From Pseudomonas helmanticensis (GTDB taxonomy: Bacteria > Pseudomonadota > Gammaproteobacteria > Pseudomonadales > Pseudomonadaceae): a stretch of DNA of 64,000 bases. The stretch lies in contig NZ_FXUY01000002.1 of the NCBI RefSeq assembly GCF_900182985.1, positions 1,396,001-1,460,000 of the forward strand, read 5' to 3'. Position numbers and translations under genes: made by a program. Shown here piece by piece: positions 35,981 to 45,219 of this stretch; position 1 is the stretch's first letter, and each line of letters opens with the position of its first letter. Under the pieces are notes generated by a model. That model worked only from the letters and a program-made list of their open reading frames with translations. It was not told the DNA's origin and made no database searches.

Positions 35981-37813
35981 GTGTTTTCAGCCTTGCCCTT
36001 GAGCCGCTTTCGCCTGCCTGCCCTGACGCTGATCATCAGCGCCCTGACCCTCACCGCGTGCAACGCCCCGCCCTCCTCGACTTTACCGCTGGCACCAGAA
36101 GCCGCGTCCGGTTTCCGCACCGATCTGCAAACCCGTCACGCCAGCCAACACATGGCTGCGGCTGCCAATCCATTGGCCGCTGAAGCAGGTCGCGAGATGC
36201 TGCGTCAGGGCGGTTCGGCGATTGATGCGGCGATTGCGATGCAAGCGGTGCTGACCCTGGTGGAGCCGCAATCGTCCGGGATCGGCGGCGGCGCGATGAT
36301 CGTGTTGTGGGACGGCAAACAGGTGCGCACGTATGACGGTCGCGAAACTGCACCGGCCGGCGCCACCGAGAAGCTGTTCTTGCGCGCGGACGGCCAGCCG
36401 ATGTCGTTCCCGCAGGCGCAGATCGGTGGTCGCTCAGTCGGTACGCCGGGTGTATTGCGCGCACTGGAGATGGCACATCAACAACACGGTCGCCTGCCAT
36501 GGGCGAAGCTGTTTGAACCGGCGATCAAACTGTCGGAGCAAGGTTTTGCGATTTCGCCGCGTTTGCATTCGTTGCTGGAAGCAGACCCGGTGATCCGCCA
36601 GTCGCCGGACATGGCCAAATACTTCCTCAACGCTGATGGCAGCGTCAAAGCCGTCGGCACGCGCCTGCAAAACCCGGCGCTGGCCGCCGTGCTCAAACGC
36701 ATCGCCAACGAAGGCTCCGATGCGTTGTACAAAGGCCCGATCGCCGATGAAATCGTCGCCAAGGTGCAAGGCCACGCCAACCCCGGCAGCCTGACGCTGA
36801 ACGATCTGCAGCGCTATCAGGCCAAAGAACGTCCGCCGCTGTGCACCGATTACAAACGCTGGCAGGTTTGCGGCATGCCGCCACCGTCGTCGGGCGGGAT
36901 CGCCGTGGCGCAGATTCTCGGTACGTTGCAAGCGCTGGAAACCCGCGACCCACGCCTTTCCCTGACACCGCTCAAACCAGTGAAAACCGACAAGCCGGCC
37001 GGCATTGAACCGGATCCGCAAGCCGTGCATTTGATCGCTGAAGCGGAACGTCTGGCCTACGCCGACCGCGCGCAATACGTCGCCGACACCGACTTCGTGC
37101 CGGTGCCGGTCAAAGGCCTGGTCGACCCGGGTTATCTCACCAGCCGCGCCAGCCTGATCGGCGAACGCAGCATGGGCAGCGCCAAACCGGGCACACCGCC
37201 GGGCGTACAGGTTGCCTACGCGCCGGACCGCTCGCCGCTGCGCATTTCCACCTCGCAAGTGGTCGCGGTAGATGACCTCGGCGGCGCCGTGTCGATGACC
37301 ACCACCATCGAAGCCGCGTTCGGTTCGCACCTGATGGTTCAGGGCTTTCTGCTCAACAACCAGATGACCGACTTCTCGTTCATCCCCGAAGAGAACGGCC
37401 AGAAAGTCGCCAACCGCGTCGAGCCGGGCAAACGTCCGCGCTCGTCGATGGCGCCCACGCTGATCTTCGATCGCCACAGCGGCGAATTCGTCGCCACGGT
37501 CGGCTCGCCGGGCGGTTCGCAAATCATCGAATACGTAGCGAAAACCACCGTCGGCCTGCTCGACTGGAACCTCGACCCGCAAAGCGCCATCAGCCTGCCC
37601 AACTTCGGCAGCCGCAATGGACCGACCGAACTGGAACAAGGCCAGTTCAGCCCGGCGCTGATTCAGGCGCTAAAAGACAAAGGGCATGCGGTGAATGAAA
37701 TCGACATGACCAGCGGCACCCAGGCCATCGTGCGGGTCAAGGATGCGCAGGGGACAGCGTCGCTGGAAGGTGGCGCGGATCCACGGCGTGAAGGGGAAGC
37801 GTTGGGGGATTGA
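35981..37813 (+). CDS. ggt: gamma-glutamyltransferase
   Basis: 610 residues. Self-cleaving N-terminal-nucleophile enzyme that hydrolyses or transfers the gamma-glutamyl group of glutathione in the periplasm. A lipoprotein signal (LTLIISALTLTACNA) is at the N-terminus. GGT motifs: VEPQSSGIGGGAMIVLWDG and, at the processing site near residue 423, the Thr nucleophile in RISTSQVVAVD; PGKRPRSSMAPTL and GSPGGSQIIEYV line the active site. GTG start at 35981 with GGAGAG before it. Ends at a terminator. Confidence 0.94.
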   Translation: MFSALPLSRFRLPALTLIISALTLTACNAPPSSTLPLAPEAASGFRTDLQTRHASQHMAAAANPLAAEAGREMLRQGGSAIDAAIAMQAVLTLVEPQSSGIGGGAMIVLWDGKQVRTYDGRETAPAGATEKLFLRADGQPMSFPQAQIGGRSVGTPGVLRALEMAHQQHGRLPWAKLFEPAIKLSEQGFAISPRLHSLLEADPVIRQSPDMAKYFLNADGSVKAVGTRLQNPALAAVLKRIANEGSDALYKGPIADEIVAKVQGHANPGSLTLNDLQRYQAKERPPLCTDYKRWQVCGMPPPSSGGIAVAQILGTLQALETRDPRLSLTPLKPVKTDKPAGIEPDPQAVHLIAEAERLAYADRAQYVADTDFVPVPVKGLVDPGYLTSRASLIGERSMGSAKPGTPPGVQVAYAPDRSPLRISTSQVVAVDDLGGAVSMTTTIEAAFGSHLMVQGFLLNNQMTDFSFIPEENGQKVANRVEPGKRPRSSMAPTLIFDRHSGEFVATVGSPGGSQIIEYVAKTTVGLLDWNLDPQSAISLPNFGSRNGPTELEQGQFSPALIQALKDKGHAVNEIDMTSGTQAIVRVKDAQGTASLEGGADPRREGEALGD

Positions 37814-37830
37814 GGTTACGAGACAAAAAG

Positions 37831-37860
37831 AAAAGGCTTACCGCGAGGTAGGCCTTTTTT
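37831..37860 (+). terminator. terminator after ggt
   Basis: AAAAGGCTTACC-GCGA-GGTAGGCCTTTTTT. Its core is almost the same as that of the tRNA-Met terminator at 31651. Confidence 0.92.
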
Positions 37861-37880
37861 CATGTAAGCCGGTCCGCTCT

Positions 37881-38480
37881 TCAAACCGACAACGTCTTGC
37901 CATCCACCGCATCACCAATCTTCAGGAAATGCCCACCCGCCACGTGGTGCAAGGTGCGCAAACCGTCATGCCCTTCGAAATGCCAGTGCCCTTCGCTGAA
38001 CACGCGTTCATCGGCGTGGGCGGCGATGACTTCGGCGAGGAACAGGTCGTATTGCTCGTGATTGCGCGGCTCTGGCAGCAAGCGGCATTCGAGCCAGGCA
38101 ACGCAGCCGTCGAGCAGCGGCGCTTCGACTTTTTCGCCATTGAAGGTCTGTAAGCCGTACGCCTGAAACTTGTCTTGTCCTTGGGTTTGGGTGATTTCGA
38201 GGCCCGAGGTATTGCCGACGGTTTGCACGATGTCGGCCTGATTGACGCAAGGGACGTTGAGCACGAAGGTGCCGGAGGCTTCGAGCAGTTGCCGGGTCCA
38301 GGTGGATTTATCGAGGACGACGGCAACTTTCGGTGGTTCGAAGTCCAATGGCATTGCCCAGGCGGCGGCCATGATGTTGCGCTGGCCGTCGTGGGCGGCG
38401 CTGACCAGTACGGTCGGCCCGTGATTGAGCAAACGGTAGGCTTTGTTCAGGGGCACCGGGCGGCGGTGGGAATCGCTCAT
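37881..38480 (-). CDS. flavin reductase family protein
   Basis: 199 residues of the FMN-binding split-barrel flavin-reductase family (DIM6/NTAB type): RPVPLNKAYRLLNHGPTVLV, NIMAAAWAMPLDFEPPKVAV and SGTFVLNVPC are the FMN-contact segments, and CVAWLECRLLPE follows. Reduces flavins or acts as an FMN oxidoreductase; partner not encoded nearby. Single gene convergent with ggt. Confidence 0.88.
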   Translation of the reverse strand: MSDSHRRPVPLNKAYRLLNHGPTVLVSAAHDGQRNIMAAAWAMPLDFEPPKVAVVLDKSTWTRQLLEASGTFVLNVPCVNQADIVQTVGNTSGLEITQTQGQDKFQAYGLQTFNGEKVEAPLLDGCVAWLECRLLPEPRNHEQYDLFLAEVIAAHADERVFSEGHWHFEGHDGLRTLHHVAGGHFLKIGDAVDGKTLSV

Positions 38481-38548
38481 GGGATCTGCTCCGGGGGAAA
38501 AGGAGCAGATTGTAGCGCCAGCACCGAAACACCGGCAGGTGAAAACTC

Positions 38549-38647
38549 TGTAGGAGCTGCGGCACGCTGCGATCTTTTGATCTTGATGTTGCTTCTCGGA
38601 GTCAACATCAAAAGATCGCAGCCTCGTTGCACTCGACAGCTCCTACA
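38549..38647 (+). repeat. REP doublet (GAGCTGC...GCTGCGATCTTTTGAT family)
   Basis: Inverted pair of the second REP family with diverged inner bases (GCGGCACGCT left, CCTCGTTGCACTCGACAG right), so an older copy. Confidence 0.85.
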
Positions 38648-38662
38648 GGGGTTGGGTGGAGA

Positions 38663-39979
38663 TTAGTGGGAGAGTTGGTTGGCGAACTGGCCGACGGCGT
38701 TGACGACTTTCTGCGCACCGTCCTGAATCTCGACGATTACCGTGCCCGCCTCTGCCGCCAGCGCGAGGCCTTGTTCGGCCTGGAGCTTGCCGTCGGTCAT
38801 CAGCGCCACAGCGTTGCGCGCCATTTCCTGGTTCTGCCGCACCACGGTGACGATCTCTTCGGTCGCCTGACTCGTGCGCGACGCCAGTTGTCGCACTTCG
38901 TCGGCCACCACGGCAAAACCACGGCCCTGCTCACCGGCGCGCGCCGCCTCAATGGCAGCGTTGAGCGCCAGCAGGTTGGTCTGTTCGGCGATGCCACTGA
39001 TGGTTTTGACGATCGTGCCGATCACCTGCGACTGCTCGTTCAGTGCCTCGATGCCCTCACCCGCCGCCTGCATGTGCCGCGACAGATCACGCATCACATT
39101 CACCGCCTCAGTGACCACGGTGGTGCCACGTTGCGCGGTGCTGTCGGTTTGCTGCGAGGTGCTGTAGGCAATGCTCGCGGCGTCGGCGACGGCTTGCTCG
39201 CGGTTGACCTGATCGGTGATCACCGTGGCGAATTTCACCACTTTGTAGAGTTTGTCGTTGGCATCGACCACAGGATTGTACGAAGCCTCCAGCCACACCG
39301 TACGACCATGGCTGTCGACACGCTTGAAGCGGTCAGCGACGAACTCGCCGTTGTTCAAACGCCGCCAGAAGTTCTGATACTCGGCGCTGTTGTATTCCTC
39401 CGGAGCGCAGAACGTGCGGTGATGTTTGCCCTTGATCTGCGCCAGGCTGTAACCCATGCCGCTGAGGAAGCGATCGTTGGCGTTCAGCACATTGCCGTTG
39501 AGGTCGAACTCGATCACCGCAGTCGAACGCACCAACGCACCGATCAGGTTTTCGTGTTCACGGGAGGCTTCGATGGTGCGGGTCAAGTCGCTGGCAAAGA
39601 TCGAGATGTGTTTGATTCGCCCGTCCGATGAGCGCACCGGTTGCACGATCGAACGCAACCACGCTTCGTCACCATTGCCGCGCAGCAGGCGGATGGCACC
39701 GGCAAAATGTTCGCCGCGGGTCATGGCATTCCGAAAGCGGTGGTGGAATTCGTCGGACTTCACGTGTGGCGGAACGATGTCCTCAATCAGTCGACCGACC
39801 AGGTCCTGACTCTTGTAGAGCATCTCGGTGAGGAAGTTCTGGTTGACCGACTGAATGCGCCCGTCGGGCTCAAGGTTCAGCACCAGCATCTCGCTTTCCA
39901 GGCTTTCCTTCACTTGCACAAGGCTGGAGAGTTCTTCACGAAGAGCGGCCAGCTCTTGCTTCAGGCGTTTGTTGAACAT
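38663..39979 (-). CDS. PAS-PAS methyl-accepting chemotaxis protein, BdlA-like
   Basis: 438 residues, soluble, no membrane segment. Two PAS domains (about residues 22-135 and 140-260; the second has [18 protein letters not shown]) precede a shortened signalling domain with tip [20 protein letters not shown]. Layout equals BdlA, the biofilm-dispersion chemoreceptor of P. aeruginosa, or an Aer-type energy sensor. Start [10 protein letters not shown] at 39979 is preferred over an in-frame start 16 codons upstream. Ligand or cofactor unknown. Confidence 0.9.
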   Translation of the reverse strand: MFNKRLKQELAALREELSSLVQVKESLESEMLVLNLEPDGRIQSVNQNFLTEMLYKSQDLVGRLIEDIVPPHVKSDEFHHRFRNAMTRGEHFAGAIRLLRGNGDEAWLRSIVQPVRSSDGRIKHISIFASDLTRTIEASREHENLIGALVRSTAVIEFDLNGNVLNANDRFLSGMGYSLAQIKGKHHRTFCAPEEYNSAEYQNFWRRLNNGEFVADRFKRVDSHGRTVWLEASYNPVVDANDKLYKVVKFATVITDQVNREQAVADAASIAYSTSQQTDSTAQRGTTVVTEAVNVMRDLSRHMQAAGEGIEALNEQSQVIGTIVKTISGIAEQTNLLALNAAIEAARAGEQGRGFAVVADEVRQLASRTSQATEEIVTVVRQNQEMARNAVALMTDGKLQAEQGLALAAEAGTVIVEIQDGAQKVVNAVGQFANQLSH

Positions 39980-40174
39980 GGGGAAGTACCGATGGGCAGG
40001 AGAGAAAGCGGGATGCAGCCTAACCATCGGCCTTGAAAATCTTTTCTGAAGAGCGCTTGCGACCGGTCAGTCAAAAATAATCGCAATAGGCCACTGGTCT
40101 CATTCGTAACCTGCTCAGCCGATACAAAACCCAGCGCTCTGGCCCGGCCATATCAGGTATTCTCAAAACAAATT

Positions 40175-40189
40175 GCAACAACATGTTGC
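40175..40189 (+). promoter_or_regulatory. possible operator before the GntP gene
   Basis: Interrupted palindrome GCAACA-ACA-TGTTGC, 28 bases before the start codon. Position fits a repressor site, but no known regulator consensus is claimed. Confidence 0.3.
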
Positions 40190-40217
40190 CGGTATTCGCC
40201 CGATAAGGAGTTCCGTT

Positions 40218-41588
40218 TTGGATTTATCGACCGCTGCCTGGATGTTTCATGACACCCGCCTGATTCTCTGCTGCCTGCTGGCCATTGCGACGATCATCGT
40301 GTTGATCAGCGCGACTAAACTGCCGCCCTTTCTTTCAATCCTGATCGGCACTTTCATCGCGGGTGTCGGCGCCGGTTTACCGCCCGAAGACGTGGCCAAG
40401 GCGTTCAGCAAAGGCGCCGGGGCGATTCTCGGTGAAGCGGGGATCATCATTGCGCTGGGTTCGATGCTCGGTGCGCTCATGGCCGAATCCGGCGCCGCCG
40501 ACCGCATTGCCTCGACCTTGCTCGGGCTGGGCAAAGGCAAGTCTTTGCCGTGGGTCATGGCGCTGGTGGCGATGGTGATTGGCCTGCCGCTGTTTTTTGA
40601 AGTGGGGCTGGTGATGATGGTGCCGATCATCTTCGTCATGGCTCGCCGTTCGGGGCAGCCGCTGTTGAAAATCGCGATTCCGGCGCTGGCCGGGATGACC
40701 ACGCTGCATGCGCTGATGCCGCCGCATCCCGGGCCGTTGATCGCCGTCAGCGCTTTGCATGCCGACCTTGGGCTGACCATGTTGCTGGGTTTCAGTATCG
40801 CCATCCCGGCGGTGATTCTGGCCGGGCCGCTGTACGGCAATTGGCTGTCGAAACGCATGCACGTCGATGAGCCGGCTGAGCTTGGCGCCCTGTTCAGTGC
40901 GCCGCCGAAAGCACTGCGCCAACCGAGTTTCGGCATGTCGCTGCTGATCATTCTGCTGCCGGTGCTGCTGATGCTCGGCAGCACTTTGGCGAAAGTCGCG
41001 ATGAGTCCCGAAAGCAGCGTCGCCCTGACCCTGAAATTTCTTGGTGAACCGTTGGTGGCGCTGGGCATTGCCGTAATGGCGGCGGTGATCTGCCTCGGCT
41101 GGGCCAATGGCATGCCGCGTGAAGACGTCGGCGGCACACTGCGCAAAAGCCTCGCGCCGATTGCCGTGTTGTTGCTGACGATTGGCGCCGGCGGTGGCTT
41201 GAAGCAGACTTTGCTGGATGCTGGCGTCAGTCAGACCATCAGCAAAGTCGCTGAAGGCGCGCACATGCCGTACCTGCTGCTGGCCTGGCTGATTGCCGTG
41301 GCCTTGCGTCAGGCCACAGGCTCGGCGACGGTGGCCACGACCACGACGGCGGGGATTCTGGCGCCGATGATGGCGGGCCTCGCCGCAACGCAGAGTTCGT
41401 TGGTGGCGTTGGCGATTGGCGCCGGCTCCGTGTTCTTCTGCCACGTCAACGACGCCGGCTTCTGGATGGTTCGCGAGTATTTTGGTTTGCAGCTGAAACA
41501 GACGATCTGGGTCTGGTCGATCCTGCAAACCATTGTCTCGGTGGTGGGCTTGATCGGGACGTTGCTGTGGTGGCACTGGTTAACCTGA
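40218..41588 (+). CDS. gluconate:H+ symporter, GntP family
   Basis: 456 residues with about 12 membrane helices. GntP-family features: LPPFLSILIGTFIAGVGAGL near residue 33, AGMTTLHALMPPHPGP near 160, and VNDAGFWMVREYFG near 415. Imports gluconate or a related sugar acid. Start taken as TTG at 40218, because AAGGAG lies 8 bases before it; the open frame begins a little earlier without a ribosome site. No gluconate kinase or GntR gene beside it. Confidence 0.9.
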   Translation: MDLSTAAWMFHDTRLILCCLLAIATIIVLISATKLPPFLSILIGTFIAGVGAGLPPEDVAKAFSKGAGAILGEAGIIIALGSMLGALMAESGAADRIASTLLGLGKGKSLPWVMALVAMVIGLPLFFEVGLVMMVPIIFVMARRSGQPLLKIAIPALAGMTTLHALMPPHPGPLIAVSALHADLGLTMLLGFSIAIPAVILAGPLYGNWLSKRMHVDEPAELGALFSAPPKALRQPSFGMSLLIILLPVLLMLGSTLAKVAMSPESSVALTLKFLGEPLVALGIAVMAAVICLGWANGMPREDVGGTLRKSLAPIAVLLLTIGAGGGLKQTLLDAGVSQTISKVAEGAHMPYLLLAWLIAVALRQATGSATVATTTTAGILAPMMAGLAATQSSLVALAIGAGSVFFCHVNDAGFWMVREYFGLQLKQTIWVWSILQTIVSVVGLIGTLLWWHWLT

Positions 41589-41626
41589 CGGCCTCGGCGG
41601 GTTGGCGCCGAAGCCGCTGACCCGCT

Positions 41627-42940
41627 TCAGGAACAGGGCGCCACGGACCGGCTGCCGACACGCGGCATGCGCGAACCGAAATACGCCGCGCTGACAATGC
41701 CGACCACCCCCATCACCGCGCAGAACATCACACAGATCCACGGACTCCACGGCATCAGACCGATCAGCAACAGCGGCGTGATACTCGCCCAGATCGCGTA
41801 GGCAATGTTGTAGGTAAAGGAGATGCCTGAGACGCGAATACGCGCCGGGAACAAACCGACCATCACCGACGGCACCGCGCCGACCACGCCGCATGCGAGG
41901 CCCGCTATGGCGTAAGCGAGACCAATCCACTCGCCACCGCTGATCAGGCAACCGTAAAGCACACCAATCCCCAATGGCAGCAACAGGCTGTACAGCATGA
42001 CCGTGCGCCAGGCGCCGAGACGATCGACCAGCAACCCCGCGATCATGCAGCCTACGTTGAGGAAGACAATGCCCAGCGCGCTGAGGGCGAAGGTGTGGCT
42101 GGCAGTCATGCCGAAGGTTTTCTGCATCATGGTCGGCGTGATGACCACAAACACCACCACTGCCGAAGTCAGCACGCAGGTCAGCAACATCGCCGGCAGC
42201 ATCGCCAGGCGATGCTCGCGCAGCACCGTGCGCAGCGGCAATTCAACGCGCGCCTCGCGCTGCGCCTCCATCGCCATGAACACCGGAGTTTCGCTCAACC
42301 AGCGACGCAGATAGACGCCGATCACACCGAACACGCCGCCGAGCAGGAAGGGATAGCGCCAAGCGTAATCGAGGATTTCAGCAGGCGTGAAGACTTGTGC
42401 GAGAAAGGTCGCGGTCAATGCGCCAATCAGATAACCAAAGGTCAGCCCGGCCTGCAAAAAACCCAAGGCATAACCGCGATGCCCGGTTGGCGCATGCTCG
42501 GCGACGAACACCCAGGCGCTCGGCACTTCACCGCCGACCGCCGCACCCTGGAGGATGCGCAGCGCCAGCAGCAACAGCGGCGCGAAGTAACCGATCTGTG
42601 CGTAGGTCGGCATGATGCCGATCAGCAGGCACGGCAGCGCCATCATCAGGATGCTCAGGCTGAAGACCTTTTTACGTCCCAGCCGATCAGCGAAATGCGC
42701 CATCAGGATCCCGCCCAGCGGCCGCGCCAGATAGCCGGTGACGAAAATCCCGAAGCTTTGCAGCAAGCGCAACCACTCGGGCATTTCCGGCGGGAAGAAC
42801 AACTGGCTGAGGGTCAGGGCGAAGAAGACGAAAATGATGAAATCGTAGATTTCCAGCGCACCGCCAAGGGCCGCAAGGCCGAGGGTCTTGTAGTCGGAGC
42901 GGCTGAACGGCGCAGGTTTGGCCGGGGATTGGGCAGTCAT
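41627..42940 (-). CDS. MFS transporter, metabolite:H+ symporter type
   Basis: 437 residues, about 12 membrane helices. The signature of the MHS/ProP branch is clear: GGALEIYDFIIFVFFALTL in helix 1, ARPLGGILMAHFADRLGRKK in loop 2-3, and RILQGAAVGGEVPSAWVFVA in helix 4. Imports an organic acid or osmolyte; substrate not known. ATG at 42940 (MTAQSPAK) is chosen over an in-frame TTG eight codons upstream. Convergent with gntP across 38 bases. Confidence 0.9.
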   Translation of the reverse strand: MTAQSPAKPAPFSRSDYKTLGLAALGGALEIYDFIIFVFFALTLSQLFFPPEMPEWLRLLQSFGIFVTGYLARPLGGILMAHFADRLGRKKVFSLSILMMALPCLLIGIMPTYAQIGYFAPLLLLALRILQGAAVGGEVPSAWVFVAEHAPTGHRGYALGFLQAGLTFGYLIGALTATFLAQVFTPAEILDYAWRYPFLLGGVFGVIGVYLRRWLSETPVFMAMEAQREARVELPLRTVLREHRLAMLPAMLLTCVLTSAVVVFVVITPTMMQKTFGMTASHTFALSALGIVFLNVGCMIAGLLVDRLGAWRTVMLYSLLLPLGIGVLYGCLISGGEWIGLAYAIAGLACGVVGAVPSVMVGLFPARIRVSGISFTYNIAYAIWASITPLLLIGLMPWSPWICVMFCAVMGVVGIVSAAYFGSRMPRVGSRSVAPCS

Positions 42941-43127
42941 GGCAAAGAACTCTGAATCAGGCAAAAAACCAAGGCGCCCATGGTCTACGCAAATGCGCGG
43001 ATGGACAACCCGTTAGACCATAGTCCCGGTTTTGCAAAAGCTGCTCACAAATCGTCTTCGCTTGATTTACTGTTGAAGCCTGTCCAGCCAGGTGAAACCC
43101 ACCGACCTCGAGCCGAGCCGGGAACCT

Positions 43128-43145
43128 TGTAGGAGTGAGCCTGCT
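43128..43145 (+). repeat. truncated single REP arm
   Basis: TGTAGGAGTGAGCCTGCT, then breaks off into unrelated sequence; no inverted partner nearby. It lies in the 243-base gap between the MFS gene and atoE. Confidence 0.7.
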
Positions 43146-43183
43146 GGATCAAAAAATAACCATAAAAATCCGAGGTACTCCCT

Positions 43184-44602
43184 GTGGCCGTTGATATCGA
43201 AGATAGCCGCTCTGCGCGCTTTGCCCTGCGCTGTTCAAGTTTTGCCGAACGCTGGTTTCCCGATTCCTGGGTATTCGCCGCGCTGGCGGTGATCATCGTG
43301 GCAGTCGCCACACTGGCCATGGGTGCGAAACCCACCGATGCCGCGATGGCCTTCGGTGACGGCTTCTGGAGCCTGATCCCGTTCACCATGCAGATGGCTT
43401 TCGTGGTGATTGGCGGCTACGTGGTCGCCAGCTCGCCACCCGCGGTGAAGCTGATCGACCGGTTGGCACGCATCCCCAAGAACGGCCGTTCCGCCGTGGC
43501 CTGGGTGGCGCTGATCTCGATGGTCGCGTCCCTGCTCAACTGGGGCCTGTCGCTGGTGTTCGGCGGTTTGCTGGTCCGCGCCCTCGCCCGCCGCACCGAT
43601 CTGAAAATGGACTATCGCGCCGCCGGGGCCGCTGCTTACCTGGGCCTCGGCGCGGTATGGGCGCTGGGCCTGTCGTCGTCGGCCGCGCAGTTACAGGCCA
43701 ACCCGGCCAGCCTGCCGCCATCGATCCTGTCGATCACCGGGGTGATTCCGTTCACCGAAACGATTTTCCTCTGGCAGTCCGGGGTGATGTTGCTGGCGCT
43801 GATCGTGGTCTCGATCATCATCGCCTACGCCACCGCTCCCGGCCCGAATTCAGCGCGTGACGCCAAGGCCTGCGGTATCGACCCGGCTTTCAACCTGCCG
43901 CCACTGCAACCGCGCACCCGCCCCGGTGAATGGCTGGAACACAGCCCGCTGCTGATCATCGTGCTGGTGCTGCTGGCGGCGGGATGGCTGTTTCACGAGT
44001 TCTCGACCAAACCGGCGATCACCGCGATTTCCGGGCTGAACACCTACAACTTCCTGTTCATCATGCTCGGCGCGCTACTGCACTGGCGCCCGCGCAGCTT
44101 CCTCGATGCCGTGGCTCGCGCCGTGCCGACCACCACTGGAGTGCTGATCCAGTTCCCGTTGTACGGTTCGATTGCCGCGCTGATGACCACGGTCAAAGGT
44201 GGCGATGCGCAGACGCTGGCGCACCACATCTCGACCTTCTTTGTCAGCATCGCTTCGCACGATACTTACGCGCTGTTGATGGGTGTGTACTCGGCGATTC
44301 TCGGTTTCTTCATTCCATCCGGTGGCGGCAAGTGGATCATCGAAGCGCCGTATGTGATGCAGGTCGCCAATGATCTGCAGTATCACCTCGGCTGGGCGGT
44401 GCAGATCTACAACGCCGCCGAAGCGCTGCCGAACCTGATCAACCCGTTCTACATGCTGCCGCTGCTGGGTGTACTGGGGTTGAAAGCGCGGGACCTGATC
44501 GGTTTCTCGTTCGTGCAACTGCTGGTGCACACGCCGCTGGTGCTGCTGTTGCTGTGGGCATTGGGGACGACACTGGCATATACGCCGCCGGTGATGCCGT
44601 AA
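43184..44602 (+). CDS. atoE: short-chain fatty acid transporter, AtoE family
   Basis: 472 residues with many membrane helices. Matches the AtoE short-chain fatty acid transporter family: WFPDSWVFAALAVIIVAVAT, MQMAFVVIGGYVVASSPPA, and the conserved IPSGGGKWIIEAPYVM near residue 378. Imports acetoacetate or butyrate-type acids. GTG start at 43184 with CGAGG upstream. The usual partners atoDAB are not in the window. Confidence 0.88.
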   Translation: MAVDIEDSRSARFALRCSSFAERWFPDSWVFAALAVIIVAVATLAMGAKPTDAAMAFGDGFWSLIPFTMQMAFVVIGGYVVASSPPAVKLIDRLARIPKNGRSAVAWVALISMVASLLNWGLSLVFGGLLVRALARRTDLKMDYRAAGAAAYLGLGAVWALGLSSSAAQLQANPASLPPSILSITGVIPFTETIFLWQSGVMLLALIVVSIIIAYATAPGPNSARDAKACGIDPAFNLPPLQPRTRPGEWLEHSPLLIIVLVLLAAGWLFHEFSTKPAITAISGLNTYNFLFIMLGALLHWRPRSFLDAVARAVPTTTGVLIQFPLYGSIAALMTTVKGGDAQTLAHHISTFFVSIASHDTYALLMGVYSAILGFFIPSGGGKWIIEAPYVMQVANDLQYHLGWAVQIYNAAEALPNLINPFYMLPLLGVLGLKARDLIGFSFVQLLVHTPLVLLLLWALGTTLAYTPPVMP

Positions 44603-44652
44603 CCAATAAAACTTTCCGACAGCCTGTTAACCCTCTTCTTACAAAGTCCGTT

Positions 44653-44683
44653 GCACTGTCCCACGCCTCCCGTGGAACAGTGC
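44653..44683 (+). terminator. hairpin after atoE
   Basis: GCACTGT...ACAGTGC outer stem with CCAC/GTGG inside. There is no strong T-run, so it may be a weak terminator or an RNA-stabilising hairpin. Confidence 0.45.
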
Positions 44684-44751
44684 TGACTTTGCCAACCCTC
44701 ATCTTCGTTTAGCTTGTCTCGGCTCAATCACCCCTGTTTAAGGAAGAACCG

Positions 44752-45072
44752 ATGACCCCGATATCCAAGACGCTGGAACAGCTGATCAACGACATTTATC
44801 AGGATGGCAGCGTTTCCGTAGTCGAGTATAAAACCCTGCGAGATGATGCCGACCGCCGCATGGATGCCGTCGTGCGTGAGTTTGGTCAGCACAACAACCT
44901 GACGGCTTTTCAGAAAGCTATGGATGTAGCCATGCAACTGCTGCAGACCGCTGTCATCGATGCGAAGAAAGCCAAACTGACCGATACCGGCGAAGCCATT
45001 GTCAGGGACGCAGTAACCGCTCAGGTCGAATACCTGCGGGCTGGCAGCGAGCTTTCGTTGCGTCTCCTTTAA
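44752..45072 (+). CDS. conserved small protein, unknown
   Basis: 106 residues, soluble and helical (LEQLINDIYQDGSVSVVEYK at the N-terminus, FQKAMDVAMQLLQTAVIDAK in the middle). I do not recognise the family. A GGAAGA ribosome site lies 7 bases before the ATG, codon use is normal, and a hairpin terminator follows, so it is a genuine stand-alone gene. No function assigned. Confidence 0.75.
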   Translation: MTPISKTLEQLINDIYQDGSVSVVEYKTLRDDADRRMDAVVREFGQHNNLTAFQKAMDVAMQLLQTAVIDAKKAKLTDTGEAIVRDAVTAQVEYLRAGSELSLRLL

Positions 45073-45093
45073 CCCGCGCGCCCATCATGCGTC

Positions 45094-45123
45094 GTGTGAG
45101 CCAGCCTCTGGCTCACACACTCT
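45094..45123 (+). terminator. hairpin terminator after the small protein gene
   Basis: Perfect 11-base stem GTGTGAGCCAG / CTGGCTCACAC, 3-base loop, then ACTCTTT. Confidence 0.7.
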
Positions 45124-45140
45124 TTGACCCTTCCTCGCAG

Positions 45141-45158
45141 CTGTCACCTAACCGTCAT
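45141..45158 (+). promoter_or_regulatory. Pho box of the phosphoesterase gene
   Basis: CTGTCAC-CTAA-CCGTCAT: two 7-base half-sites close to the PhoB consensus CTGTCAT with the right 4-base spacing. It ends 61 bases before the start codon at 45220. PhoB control of a secreted phosphoesterase is expected. Confidence 0.7.
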
Positions 45159-45219
45159 ATTCCCTTGCTAGCGTCCGCCCGAAACATACTGAAACATTTA
45201 AGTAAAAACGGGCTGAGAC

